A DNA stretch of 32,162 nt from NCBI RefSeq assembly GCF_029193815.1, contig NZ_JARFVC010000045.1, forward strand, positions 1 to 32,162, read 5' to 3'. How positions within the stretch are numbered: position 1 is the first letter of the stretch; every line of letters begins with the position of its first letter. The notes below the pieces were generated by a model. The model was given only the letters and a program-made list of their open reading frames with translations, was not told the origin of the DNA and searched no databases. Of this stretch, positions 5,429 through 14,219 are shown piece after piece. A program made the position numbers and the translations under genes. The stretch is from Cytobacillus sp. S13-E01 (lineage in GTDB: Bacteria > Bacillota > Bacilli > Bacillales > Bacillaceae_L).

Positions 5429-7528
5429 ATGAAGTCAAATGTTATGGATGAGTTAAGAGATGCGTTTTTTGCTGTAGATCATAACTGGTATTTTACGTAT
5501 TTAAATCCAGCTGCCGAAAAACTACTCCAGCGAAATAAAGAGGACCTGTTAGGAAAATGTTTATGGGGTGAGTTTAAGGAAGCGATTGGTACAAGGTTTT
5601 ATAAACAGTATCACAAAGCTTTAGAATCAAAGATAGTGGTAGAGTTTGAAGATAAGTTTGAGCCTTTAAACAAATGGTTTGACGTACGAGCATACCCATA
5701 TGAAAGTGGAATTGCTGTCCACTTTCGAGATATAAATAATAGAAAGAAAGCACTTGAAGAAAGCAGAGAGCACTACAAATCGCTTTTTGATCAAAACCCG
5801 GATGCTGTTTTTTCGTTTGATTTAGATGGTAACTATATGTCTGCAAATAAAAGTTTCGAAAATCTACTCGGATATACGATGGATGAATATGTAAAGATGA
5901 ATTTTGAGCCTTTAGTAGTCCCAGAGGATTTGGAGAAAACACATTATCACTTTCAAAAAGCAGTAGATGGAGTGCCGCAAACTTACGAAGTTACTACACT
6001 TACCAAGAATGGAGAGAGGGTGGAAGTCACTGTTACAAATGTTCCTATCGTTGTAGACGGTGAAATTGTTGGTGTTTATGGAATTGCCAAAGATATAACA
6101 AAACATAAACGAGTTGAACAAGAAATCAAAGAAAGTGAAGCCAGTCTAAAGCAAGCTTTACATATTGCGAAACTAGGAAGTTGGACTTGGGATTTAAGAA
6201 CAGATGTTTTAGTTTGGTCTGATGAGATGTATCGCATGTTTGGAATGAAGCCAACGTCAGAGGTAACTTTTGAGATATTTCTAAAGTATGTCCACCCAGA
6301 GGATAGAGATCTTATAGTAAAAACTATTGATAAAACAATGAAAGGGACACCTTTAAATGTACAATTTAGAATCGTAAGGCCTAATGGACAAATCCGTTAT
6401 GTAGAAATACTAGGTGAAACTTTTTTTGATGAGAACGGGTATGCTCTAAAAATAATTGGGACAACACAGGATGTTACTGAAAGAAAATTTGAACAAGAGC
6501 GATTAAGAAGAAGTGAAGAGTTATATAAACTAATTTCTGAGAATTCACAGGATATTATTTTATATACTACACCAGGTGGTGTTATTAATTATGTCTCACC
6601 TGCAATCTATAATGTACTTGGATATAGACCTGATGAACTAATAGGGTCTACAAGAAAAGATCTTTTTCATCCTGAGGATTTGCAAAGGATTGAGAGAAAA
6701 AGTTTAAAAGAAAAAGAGGTTTTTGATATTAGAGTGCGTCATAGTAATGGACATTATAGCTGGATTGAGGCCTCCATTAAGGTAATCAAAAACGAATTTG
6801 GAGAAACGGAAAAAATTCTTGCGATTGGTCGAGATATTTCGGAACGGATTGAAGCAAAGGAACTAATGATAAAATCAGAGAAATTAACAATGGCAGGACA
6901 ATTAGCTGCAGGAATCGCACATGAAATTCGAAATCCTCTTACAGCCATTAAAGGCTTTTTGCAAATGATGCAAAGGGGCTATGATATGCAAAAAGAATAC
7001 TTAGATGTGATGGATTCGGAATTGGTTCGAATCGAGTTTATATTAAATGAACTATTACTATTAGCGAAGCCAACAGAAAAAAAGTTAGAACAAAAGGATC
7101 TTAATTCGATTGTTTCACATGTTGTAAAGTTACTAGAAACTGAAGCTAATTTTAAAAATGTTATTTTTAAAACGACATTACACGGCGAAGGGTTATATAT
7201 AAATTGTGATGAAAATCAATTAAAACAGATATTTATCAACTTTGTAAAAAATGGTATTGAAGCAATGCCTGATGGCGGAGAAATAAATATTTCTACCTAT
7301 ATAGAAGATGAAAATAGTATCATTTGTTTTAAAGATCAAGGTTGTGGAATTCCAAAGGAAAAATTAGCAAACATAGGGCAACCGTTCTTCACAACGAAAG
7401 AAAAGGGCACTGGTCTAGGCTTAGCGGTTAGCTTTAGCATTATTGAGAATCACCGAGGAGAAGTCATTATTGACAGCGAAGTGGGTAAAGGAACCACAAT
7501 AAAAGTTAAACTACCATTACTAAATTGA
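5429..7528 (+). CDS. Soluble four-PAS sensor histidine kinase (sporulation-kinase type)
   Basis: 699 residues without membrane segments, so a cytosolic sensor. Four PAS domains follow in order at about 5-104, 112-226, 240-354 and 366-474, the later ones with PAC motifs (GIAKDITKHK, GTTQDVTERK, AIGRDISER). Then come the HisKA domain with phospho-accepting His498 (AGIAHEIRNPLTAIKGF), and the ATPase domain with the N box near Asn604-Asn608 (NFVKNGIEAM), the G1 box DQGCGIP (about 636), PFFTTKEKGTGLGL and a closing GTTIKVKLP. The H-box region is of the kind seen in the Spo0A-phosphorelay kinases KinA-KinE, but no response regulator lies nearby, so it is an orphan kinase. A link to the neighbouring MpsC-like genes is suggested only by position. 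Confidence 0.9.
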   Translation: MKSNVMDELRDAFFAVDHNWYFTYLNPAAEKLLQRNKEDLLGKCLWGEFKEAIGTRFYKQYHKALESKIVVEFEDKFEPLNKWFDVRAYPYESGIAVHFRDINNRKKALEESREHYKSLFDQNPDAVFSFDLDGNYMSANKSFENLLGYTMDEYVKMNFEPLVVPEDLEKTHYHFQKAVDGVPQTYEVTTLTKNGERVEVTVTNVPIVVDGEIVGVYGIAKDITKHKRVEQEIKESEASLKQALHIAKLGSWTWDLRTDVLVWSDEMYRMFGMKPTSEVTFEIFLKYVHPEDRDLIVKTIDKTMKGTPLNVQFRIVRPNGQIRYVEILGETFFDENGYALKIIGTTQDVTERKFEQERLRRSEELYKLISENSQDIILYTTPGGVINYVSPAIYNVLGYRPDELIGSTRKDLFHPEDLQRIERKSLKEKEVFDIRVRHSNGHYSWIEASIKVIKNEFGETEKILAIGRDISERIEAKELMIKSEKLTMAGQLAAGIAHEIRNPLTAIKGFLQMMQRGYDMQKEYLDVMDSELVRIEFILNELLLLAKPTEKKLEQKDLNSIVSHVVKLLETEANFKNVIFKTTLHGEGLYINCDENQLKQIFINFVKNGIEAMPDGGEINISTYIEDENSIICFKDQGCGIPKEKLANIGQPFFTTKEKGTGLGLAVSFSIIENHRGEVIIDSEVGKGTTIKVKLPLLN

Positions 7529-7609
7529 GTGAGCATACTAAAATAAAATCCCGTACACTGCCTTACATGAAAACTACATAAATTTAGCGAGGCGATTATT
7601 GCTGATTGA

Positions 7610-7637
7610 AGTTCAGATTTAATTTCTGAGCTTTTTT
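7610..7637 (+). terminator. Intrinsic terminator of the kinase gene
   Basis: AGTTCAGA and TCTGAGCT pair over 8 bp with one G-U, followed by six T. Confidence 0.65.
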
Positions 7638-7774
7638 GTGGATTTAAAAAGTTATCAACATGGTTATCAACATAATCACAATTTATCAACAAGTTGTTAA
7701 CAATAAATAATGTGTTTTGCACAATTTTATCCACAATCGCTACTAATTATTACACTCCCTTATGTTTATCCACA
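7637..7774. promoter_or_regulatory. DnaA-box cluster
   Basis: Two perfect DnaA boxes (TTATCCACA at 7727-7735 and 7766-7774), one single-mismatch box (TTTTGCACA, 7715-7723) and three TTATCAACA boxes (7652-7660, 7664-7672, 7683-7691) lie on the same strand within 125 bp. A weaker reverse box (TGTGGATTT) starts at 7637. No dnaA, dnaN or other replication gene is near. Such clusters away from oriC are known in B. subtilis, where they bind DnaA and restrain initiation. The rest of the gap to prfC is an intergenic repeat (7872-8057) and AT-rich sequence. Confidence 0.7.
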
Positions 7775-7871
7775 GCCCGATAGTACTTTTAAGAACATAC
7801 TGTTACTAAAAATAGTAGATAACCACTAGGCATATTGTGGAATAAAAAACAAAAATTCGATATTCATTTTT

Positions 7872-8057
7872 TATTGTTTAGGAATTTATAAAATTGTAAG
7901 GTTGTGTATAACTTCGTGTCTTTGTCTATCTACGTCTAGCTCTAGGCGCCACCCGGCTCTATGGTATAAGCCCAATCCGTCCGGAAGGTTAAAGAACAAC
8001 CTTCCAGCCGGCTTGTCTTATGCTTGTCGCCGAAAGGCGGGCGCCTTGCGTTTTTGT
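7872..8057 (+). repeat. Structured intergenic repeat, full copy with alternative left flank
   Basis: The core from GTCTAGCTCTAGGCGCC (7934) to GGCGGGCGCCTTGCG matches the tandem units, including the CCGGAAGG/CCTTCCAGCCGG inner hairpin. The left flank differs: TTGTTTAGGAATTTATAAAA and GTGTATAACTTCGTGTC, shared only with the copy at 29610. From 8058 to 8267 I see only AT-rich sequence and a short direct repeat (ACTTGGAGT twice near 8117). Confidence 0.85.
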
Positions 8058-8267
8058 TATTTACTCCTTTAAATGGAAACACTATTATTGTTCGTTATTA
8101 GTTCAAAATGATCCTTACTTGGAGTATACTTGGAGTTATCGTTAAAAAAATAAAAGAATAAGTGGAATAGAGAAAATAAGATGATTATAATTATGTAGTT
8201 ACTAACATTTTTTAAGAAAAATGATTACTATATAGATATGAAATTAGATATGAGAGGATTTAGTTGA

Positions 8268-9836
8268 ATGAGTTTAAAAAATCAAGTTTCAAAACGACGT
8301 ACCTTTGCGATTATATCGCATCCTGATGCAGGAAAAACGACGATGACCGAAAAGCTACTTCTATTCGGAAATGTTATTAGAGAAGCAGGAACAGTGAAGG
8401 CTAAGAAAACAGGGAAGTTTGCAGCATCAGACTGGATGGAAATTGAGAAAAAGCGGGGAATCTCTGTTACATCAAGTGTAATGAGTTTTCCCTATCATGA
8501 CTTTTATGTCAATATTTTAGATACGCCAGGACATGAAGATTTTAGTGAAGACACTTACAGAACGCTAACGGCAGTTGATAGCGTTGTTATGATTATTGAC
8601 TCAACGAAAGGTGTTGAGCCTCAAACGATTAAACTTTTCAAAGTATGTCGATTGAGAGGAATTCCAATTTTTACATTTATTAATAAGCTTGACCGTGATG
8701 GGAAAGAGCCTCTTGATTTACTGTCAGAGCTAGAAGAAGTACTTGGCATTGAATCATATCCAATGAACTGGCCTGTAGGTATGGGAAAACAATTACTTGG
8801 AATTTGGGATCGTTACAATAATGAGTTTGTTCATTACTTAGGTGATGAAAAAGAGGAGAAGATACCCTTAAATGAAGTTGATCGATTAGGTCATGATTAT
8901 CTTTTCAAAAGTGTGAAAGATGATCTGAGCTTACTTGATGAAGCAGGTAATCAATTTGATGCGGAGCGCGTCATTAGCGGAGAACTGACTCCAGTATTCT
9001 TCGGAAGTGCACTTGCTAATTTTGGAGTACACTCGTTTTTTGATACGTTTTTAAATTTTGCATCGCCTCCTAGACCACGAAAAGCTGATGAAGGGTTAAT
9101 TGCACCAGAATCAGAAAACTTTAGTGGCTATATCTTTAAAATTCAAGCTAACATGAATTCTAAACACCGTGATCGGATCGCTTTTTTACGTGTTTGCTCA
9201 GGTAAATTTGAACGAGGTATGAGCGTTCAGGTTAGTCGTACAAATAAGACAATTAAATTAAATCAAACTCAGCAGTTTATGGCTGCGAGTAGGGAAACAG
9301 TAGAAGAAGCATATCCTGGTGATATTATTGGTATTTATGATCCGAATATTTATCAAATTGGCGATACGTTAACTGAAGGAAAAGATCTAGTTAACTACCG
9401 GGAGTTACCACAGTTTCCGCCTGAAATGTTCCGAAAAGTACGTGTGAAAAATGCCATGAAATCAAAACAATTTAAAAAAGGGATTGAGCAACTCGTTCAA
9501 GAAGGAGCAATTCAACTATTTAAACAGGAGTTAACTGAGGAATATATTCTTGGGGCTGTTGGCCAGCTACAATTTGAAGTGTTTGAATACCGAATGAAAG
9601 GTGAATATGGTGTTGATATCGAATTTACCCATCTTGGTGACAGAATACCTCGTTGGTTAACCGAGTCACCAAAGGATAGACGTTTATTCGATTCACGAAG
9701 TCTGTTAGTGCAGGATCGCCATGACAGATTTGCAGTACTATTTGAAAATGAGTTTACACTGCGTTATTTTAGTGACAAGAACAAGGATATTGAACTAGTC
9801 GACTTGCTAGAATCAAATGATTATAAGAGCTTATAG
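8268..9836 (+). CDS. prfC: Peptide chain release factor 3 (RF3), GTPase
   Basis: RF3 is a translational GTPase that recycles RF1/RF2 from the ribosome after peptide release. The 522-residue length is typical. The GTPase motifs are intact: P-loop SHPDAGKTT (17-25), RGISVTSS switch region, DTPGHEDF (85-92) and NKLD (139-142). The C-terminal part carries the RF3-specific domain II and III sequence ([28 protein letters not shown]). The ATG follows GAGAGG at about 8 bases. B. subtilis itself lacks RF3 as far as I recall, so its presence separates this genome from that species. It appears to be a single-gene unit with its own terminator. Confidence 0.95.
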   Translation: MSLKNQVSKRRTFAIISHPDAGKTTMTEKLLLFGNVIREAGTVKAKKTGKFAASDWMEIEKKRGISVTSSVMSFPYHDFYVNILDTPGHEDFSEDTYRTLTAVDSVVMIIDSTKGVEPQTIKLFKVCRLRGIPIFTFINKLDRDGKEPLDLLSELEEVLGIESYPMNWPVGMGKQLLGIWDRYNNEFVHYLGDEKEEKIPLNEVDRLGHDYLFKSVKDDLSLLDEAGNQFDAERVISGELTPVFFGSALANFGVHSFFDTFLNFASPPRPRKADEGLIAPESENFSGYIFKIQANMNSKHRDRIAFLRVCSGKFERGMSVQVSRTNKTIKLNQTQQFMAASRETVEEAYPGDIIGIYDPNIYQIGDTLTEGKDLVNYRELPQFPPEMFRKVRVKNAMKSKQFKKGIEQLVQEGAIQLFKQELTEEYILGAVGQLQFEVFEYRMKGEYGVDIEFTHLGDRIPRWLTESPKDRRLFDSRSLLVQDRHDRFAVLFENEFTLRYFSDKNKDIELVDLLESNDYKSL

Positions 9837-9845
9837 ATAGAATGG

Positions 9846-9876
9846 TGGTCAGTCTTTTAGGAGGCTGACTTCTTTT
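9846..9876 (+). terminator. Intrinsic terminator after prfC
   Basis: GTCAGTC and GGCTGAC pair around TTTTAGGA, followed by TTCTTTT. Confidence 0.6.
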
Positions 9877-9940
9877 GATTGATCATGTTAGGTCTTTGTG
9901 TCAAATAATACTATTGGCTTTAAATAGAAAGGAAGTAGAG

Positions 9941-9970
9941 ATGTTAAAAGGAATCGTCCATTTGCTCTAG
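9941..9970 (+). CDS. Candidate leader peptide upstream of proC (9 residues)
   Basis: ATG at 9941 opens a nine-codon frame (MLKGIVHLL, stop TAG at 9968) behind a good Shine-Dalgarno (AGAAAGGAAG). It lies about 50 bases ahead of proC. It may be a chance reading frame; there is no run of proline codons and no clear attenuator hairpin. Confidence 0.25.
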   Translation: MLKGIVHLL

Positions 9971-10021
9971 TCTTTTAAATGTATTCAAAAAAATATGTTC
10001 TAAGAAAAGGAAGTGAATGTT

Positions 10022-10831
10022 ATGAAAAAAATGATTGGTTTTATTGGTTGTGGAAAAATGGCACAGGCAATGATAGAAGGAATGTTAAAATCTGAGCTTG
10101 TGTTGCCAGCGCAAATTACTGCGAGTGCATCTTCGGATTCTACTATTGTCGATGTTAAAAAGAAGTATGGGATTAATGTAACAAAAACAAATGTAGAGGT
10201 AGCTAGTAAGTCGAATCTTTTATTTTTAGCAGTTAAACCTAACCTATATGCAGAGGTTATAGAGGAAATTAAGCAAGAGGTTAATGATGACACAATTATC
10301 ATTACAATTGCAGCAGGAATTAGTATTGATTTTATGGAAAAGTCTTTTGATAAAAAGGTCAAGGTCGTAAGGTCGATGCCAAATACCCCTTCACTTGTTG
10401 GAGAAGGTATGAGTGCAATATGTTCGAATGATATGGTAACAGAAATTGAGCTAGCAGAAGTACTATCTTTATTTGAAAGCTTCGGAAAAGCCGAAGTAAT
10501 TGAAGAAAAATTAATGGATGCCATACCGGCGGTCAGTGGATCCTCACCTGCATATGTTTATATGTTCATTGAAGCATTAGCTGATGGAGCCGTTTTACAA
10601 GGTATCCCAAGACAGCAAGCATTTAAACTTGCTGCACAGGCTGTATTAGGCGCTGCTAAAATGGTGTTAGAAACGGGTCAGCATCCTGGTGAATTAAAAG
10701 ATGCTGTTTGCACTCCAGGTGGAGCGACAATTGAGGCTGTTACAACATTGGAGAAAAATAAGTTTAGAGGAACTATTATTTCAGCAATGGAAAGCTGTAC
10801 AGCGAAATCAAAAGGGTTTTCAAACAATTAA
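10022..10831 (+). CDS. proC: Pyrroline-5-carboxylate reductase
   Basis: It catalyses the last step of proline synthesis, reducing pyrroline-5-carboxylate with NAD(P)H. The protein has the N-terminal Rossmann motif MIGFIGCGKMAQAM, the PNTPSLVGEGMSA segment, and the C-terminal signature with GSSPAYVYMFIEALADGAV and the PGGATIEA loop. The ATG at 10022 gives 269 residues with AAGGAAGTG about 7 bases upstream; an in-frame GTG at 10013 overlaps that Shine-Dalgarno and is less likely. B. subtilis has several paralogues (ProH, ProI, ProG); which one this corresponds to cannot be said. No proA or proB lies nearby and no T-box was seen. Confidence 0.93.
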   Translation: MKKMIGFIGCGKMAQAMIEGMLKSELVLPAQITASASSDSTIVDVKKKYGINVTKTNVEVASKSNLLFLAVKPNLYAEVIEEIKQEVNDDTIIITIAAGISIDFMEKSFDKKVKVVRSMPNTPSLVGEGMSAICSNDMVTEIELAEVLSLFESFGKAEVIEEKLMDAIPAVSGSSPAYVYMFIEALADGAVLQGIPRQQAFKLAAQAVLGAAKMVLETGQHPGELKDAVCTPGGATIEAVTTLEKNKFRGTIISAMESCTAKSKGFSNN

Positions 10832-10860
10832 AAGTTGATTAGATGAAGCCTGTGTTATGC

Positions 10861-11096
10861 TAGATTTTTTTATAAAATTTACAATATATAATACTTTGTA
10901 CCACTTTTATGTGTCCTTCTCCTTGCGCCATCAGACCTGAGGTCATAAGCCATTTCCTTTAAGAAGGAAAAACCACCTACTTAAAGGAACTTGTCTTATG
11001 CTTGACTTGCGCAGGATGTGTTGATGTCGATGTTTGCCACATGACGTGGTGGGTTTTAATCGACGCTCAGGTAAGCGGGCGCTCTGCGCTTTTCAG
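10861..11096 (+). repeat. Structured intergenic repeat, expanded copy with a nested hairpin
   Basis: The left flank (AATACTTTGTACCACTTTTATGTGTC) and core follow the family, but the inner hairpin is CCTTTAAGAAGG/CCTACTTAAAGG. Between CTTATGCTTG and the final GCGGGCGCTCTGCGC an extra 60-70 bases carry their own nested stems (GTCGATG with ATCGAC, CCACATGACGTGG). It lies between the convergent 3' ends of proC and the OsmC-like gene. Confidence 0.75.
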
Positions 11097-11116
11097 AGTT
11101 TTAGGGGTTCTACTTA

Positions 11117-11560
11117 TCATTTGATCTCAATCATTGGCTCAACCGTTACCTCTACAGAATCACTTAACGTTTGTGAAATAAAACATGCCTTTTTTGCACG
11201 ATGAGTAAGTTGTTCAATTTTCTCTATCATTTCTTTATCACTAGTAGAAATATAGATTGTAGGTCTATGAGTAATTTTTTGAAAGACTAATTGTTTTCCT
11301 TCTTTACTAACCTTTCCTTCTGAAACTACCTCAAGATGGGAATATTCAATGCTACGACTACTTAGGATGGCAGCTAATGTAATCATATAGCAATTTGTAG
11401 CTGCCGATATTAGCAATTCTTCAGGATTTGCTCCAATCCCAGGACCATCCAATTCTTTTGGTGCGGAAACTGTCGTTTTGAATCCGTTAGAAGTTATCTC
11501 ACCCTTCCCATTCCGATCACCTATCCAAGACCCTTTCACTTCAAACGTTACTTCACTCAT
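11117..11560 (-). CDS. OsmC/Ohr-family protein (YmaD-like)
   Basis: 147 residues with the OsmC fold pattern: GPGIGANPEELLISAATNCY in the first half and KKACFISQTLSDSVEV in the second. The two cysteines of the redox site (Cys57 and Cys126) are both present, so thiol-dependent reduction of organic or fatty-acid hydroperoxides is the likely role. It is nearer to the YmaD branch than to the classic Ohr proteins, judged from memory. The ATG follows GGGGG at about 8 bases. It is transcribed alone, convergent with proC. Confidence 0.85.
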   Translation of the reverse strand: MSEVTFEVKGSWIGDRNGKGEITSNGFKTTVSAPKELDGPGIGANPEELLISAATNCYMITLAAILSSRSIEYSHLEVVSEGKVSKEGKQLVFQKITHRPTIYISTSDKEMIEKIEQLTHRAKKACFISQTLSDSVEVTVEPMIEIK

Positions 11561-11761
11561 TCGTATACCCCCTAATAAATTAGTTTCTAGGTTAATTATA
11601 ATATGATAAAGACTGGATTAACATCTCTTAAGGTTTAAGTATAAAAATAAATCCTAAAGTAGAGCCCGCTACTTTTCTATCAAGCCTATCACGTGTTGCC
11701 ATATATGAAGAAAATGGGAAGATACAAAGTCCGATTTTATATCTAATCATTATCAAATACA

Positions 11762-11789
11762 AAAAACCGACTCATCTTAAGAGTCGGTG
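11762..11789 (-). terminator. Minus-strand terminator of a decayed small gene
   Basis: On the minus strand, ACCGACTC and GAGTCGGT form a hairpin followed by TTTTTT. It lies about 35 bases beyond the stop codon of the reading remnant at 11825-11997. Confidence 0.75.
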
Positions 11790-11824
11790 AAATTTCACGA
11801 AGGCTATGCCATCTATGCCGTCAA

Positions 11825-11997
11825 TCACTGTTTCTCAACGTGCATATGCTGCAGGTGGGTGTCTGCATAGAAGTCTCCATCTTCCTCATAATTCCAAGGC
11901 ATGATGTTGAAAACTAATCTCTTGGACTCCCTACTATAAAAGCATCGGTTGAATCAATGACCTAAACGAACACAATAGCATATCTGTCTGAAATCAT
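11825..11997 (-). pseudogene. Decayed small ORF, unknown product
   Basis: On the minus strand an ATG at 11997 opens MISDRYAIVFV, a TAG interrupts, and the same frame goes on as VIDSTDAFIVGSPR. A frameshift then leads to a second frame (ESKRLVFNIMPWNYEEDGDF and on to HMHVEKQ, stop at 11825). The composition is protein-like and a terminator follows, so this looks like a gene of about 60 codons disabled by one stop and one frameshift. I do not recognise the family. The rest of the 11561-12225 gap shows a truncated repeat (12117-12172) and nothing else I can name. Confidence 0.4.
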
Positions 11998-12116
11998 AAT
12001 ATCAAATATATGGTTGAAAAAAAATAGTGGTTTACTACCAATTTAGCAAAGGTATGATTAATCTGGATAATTCTTCACCCTATTTGGAAAGATTAGTACT
12101 AGTGTGACATATACTA

Positions 12117-12172
12117 AGAAAAGCGCAGGGCACCCGCAGCTAGACACTAAAACTAGGTACAAACTTTTACGC
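12117..12172 (-). repeat. Internally deleted copy of the structured repeat
   Basis: On the minus strand: TTTGTACCTAGTTTTAGTG, TCTAGCT, then directly GCGGGTGCCCTGCGCTTTTC. Both outer ends are kept while the roughly 100 bases carrying the inner hairpin are missing. Confidence 0.8.
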
Positions 12173-12225
12173 TTTCGCATATAAATTCGTGATATTATTC
12201 TAAAAACCAGAAGGGACTTTAACGG

Positions 12226-14085
12226 ATGAAAAAATGGATAACAGGTTTGCCGTTATTATGGACCTCGATTTTATTATTAACGGTAAAAACATACATAGTA
12301 AGCAAATATGTCTTTGATTTGGATATTGAATCCTTCACACAGGATATGATTTTATTTCTAAGTGCAATGTGCTCAAGTCTGATCCTATTGGGACTTCCTT
12401 TACTAGTGAGCAAACAGCATCAATTCAGATTACTGATTAGTATCTATTTATTTGCAACAGTAGTATTATACTTAAACGTTCTTTATTATCGCTTTTTTAA
12501 TGACTTCATAACGATTCCAGTCCTATTCCAATCCAAAAATTTAAGCAATTTATGGACGAGTTTGGTTGAGCTTAAGAATCCATTAGACCTTTTCATGTTC
12601 TTTGATGTAGGATTGGTTATCATTCTTTATAAGCTAAAGCAAAATAGGGAGCTACAGGTACTAAATAAAAGAAAATTTCTTATCGTGACTATAGGAATAT
12701 TTTTGGTTAGCTTGACGTTGGCACATAGCGAAAGACCTGAACTGCTAACTAGGTCGTTTGATCGGAAACTATTAGTGAAAAACCTTGGTGTTTACACATA
12801 TCAGGTATACGATTTCATTCTTTATTCAAATACGAAACGACGAATTGCATTTGCTGATAATGATAAACTTACAGAGATCGTTAATTATGTGAATGCAAAT
12901 AGAGAAAAGCCAAATGAAAACTTATTTGGAAAAGCAAAAGGGAAGAATATCTTCTTAATATCGTTAGAATCAACGCAAGATTTTGTGATCAATCGAGAGA
13001 TTAATGGGCTAGAGATAACGCCGTTTCTTAATCAGCTCATAAATGAACAAGGATCTTATTATTTTTCTAACTTTTATCATCAAACAGGGCAAGGAAAAAC
13101 CTCAGATTCTGAATTTATTGTGGAAAATTCATTGTATGGTCTGCCCCGAGGTGCTGTGTTTTTTTCTAATCCAGAAAATAAATATAATTCGCTCACAAAT
13201 TATTTGAAACACGATTCAGGATATTATACTGCTGTTTTTCATGCAAATAATAAAAGTTTCTGGAATCGCGATGTTATGTACGATTCGATAGGCTATGACC
13301 GTTTTTTCTCGGACCAAGATTACTGGATTTCAGAGGAAAACTCGATTGGGTGGGGATTAAAGGACGATCATTTTTTCACACAGTCTATTCCACTTTTAAA
13401 GCAGTTACCACAGCCTTTTTTTGCGAAGTTTATCACACTAACAAATCACTTTCCGTTCTCACTTGGTCTGCAGGATGAGTTCATTCCAGAATGGGATTCT
13501 AAGGATGGAACTGTGAATAGATATTTTACAACTGTAAGGTATCAGGATGAGGCGTTGAAAACGTTTTTCGAACAATTAAAGGCCGAAAACATGTACGAGA
13601 ACTCTGTATTTATTTTATATGGTGATCACTACGGTATTTCTGAAAACCATAATACGGCAATGGGTCAGTTTTTAAATAAAACAATTACACCATACGAATA
13701 TATTGAGCTGCAAAAAGTGCCATTAATTTTTCATTTTCCAACTAAAAATGATACACGGACCATCACAACTGTAGCAGGTCAAATAGACCTTAAACCAACC
13801 ATCATGAACTTACTCGGAATTGAAGGGCAAGAAGATATTCAATTTGGTTCAGATCTTTTTTCAGAAGAAAAAAATGAATTTGTGATTTTACGTGATGGAA
13901 GTGTAATTACAAGTAACTATGTCGCAACAGGTAATAAATGTTACATAAGGGAAACAGGGCAGGAAACGGATTTGTCAGAATGTCAGTCGTTACTTTTAAA
14001 GGCAAAGAAAGAGTTAAGTTATTCAGATAGGGTTATATATGGTGACTTGCTAAAATTTTTACCGGATTTTTACGATAACAAATAG
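12226..14085 (+). CDS. LtaS-type lipoteichoic acid synthase or primase paralogue
   Basis: Enzymes of this family transfer glycerol phosphate from phosphatidylglycerol to build lipoteichoic acid on the outer face of the membrane. The 619-residue protein has five predicted N-terminal membrane segments (about 9-27, 42-61, 69-92, 118-136, 150-167) and a large extracellular sulfatase-fold domain. Active-site features are intact: Glu248 (ISLEST), nucleophile Thr292 (HQTGQGKTSDSEF), the FWNRD motif (345-349), His408 (TNHFPF) and Asp467-His468 (YGDHYGISENHN). B. subtilis has four paralogues (LtaS, YfnI, YqgS, YvgJ); the length is nearest to YvgJ but I cannot assign it firmly. The ATG follows AGAAGGGA. 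Monocistronic, with a hairpin at its end. Confidence 0.92.
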   Translation: MKKWITGLPLLWTSILLLTVKTYIVSKYVFDLDIESFTQDMILFLSAMCSSLILLGLPLLVSKQHQFRLLISIYLFATVVLYLNVLYYRFFNDFITIPVLFQSKNLSNLWTSLVELKNPLDLFMFFDVGLVIILYKLKQNRELQVLNKRKFLIVTIGIFLVSLTLAHSERPELLTRSFDRKLLVKNLGVYTYQVYDFILYSNTKRRIAFADNDKLTEIVNYVNANREKPNENLFGKAKGKNIFLISLESTQDFVINREINGLEITPFLNQLINEQGSYYFSNFYHQTGQGKTSDSEFIVENSLYGLPRGAVFFSNPENKYNSLTNYLKHDSGYYTAVFHANNKSFWNRDVMYDSIGYDRFFSDQDYWISEENSIGWGLKDDHFFTQSIPLLKQLPQPFFAKFITLTNHFPFSLGLQDEFIPEWDSKDGTVNRYFTTVRYQDEALKTFFEQLKAENMYENSVFILYGDHYGISENHNTAMGQFLNKTITPYEYIELQKVPLIFHFPTKNDTRTITTVAGQIDLKPTIMNLLGIEGQEDIQFGSDLFSEEKNEFVILRDGSVITSNYVATGNKCYIRETGQETDLSECQSLLLKAKKELSYSDRVIYGDLLKFLPDFYDNK

Positions 14086-14121
14086 TAAGAGGCTGACCTT
14101 GGCGGTCTACCTCTTTTACTA
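14084..14121 (+). terminator. Terminator hairpin after the LtaS-like gene
   Basis: AGTAAGAGGCTGACC and GGTCTACCTCTTTTACT pair around TTGGC, and the stem begins at the stop codon. The following T-run is short, so strength is uncertain. Confidence 0.65.
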
Positions 14122-14170
14122 TAAAAATGGGCCATTTTTATTTTAATATCAGAATTTATATGTGAAAGCT

Positions 14171-14219
14171 AAAATTTGTGCCTAGTTTTGGGTCCAGCCC
14201 CGGGCGCCCTACGCTTTTA
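14171..14219 (+). repeat. Internally deleted copy of the structured repeat
   Basis: AAATTTGTGCCTAGTTTTGG runs through CCAGCCCCGGGCGCCCTACGCTTTT, i.e. the left flank is joined directly to the right outer arm. It fills the gap between two convergent genes and overlaps the end of the permease gene by three bases. Confidence 0.8.

Noticed and set aside
7637-7774. Replication origin (oriC) or sda locus
   Set aside because: No dnaA, dnaN, rpmH or jag near it, and no frame resembling the Sda peptide follows the boxes.
10000-10524. A 174-residue minus-strand frame opposite proC
   Set aside because: It lies wholly opposite a clear proC gene and shows the Ser/Ile-rich composition of antisense frames.
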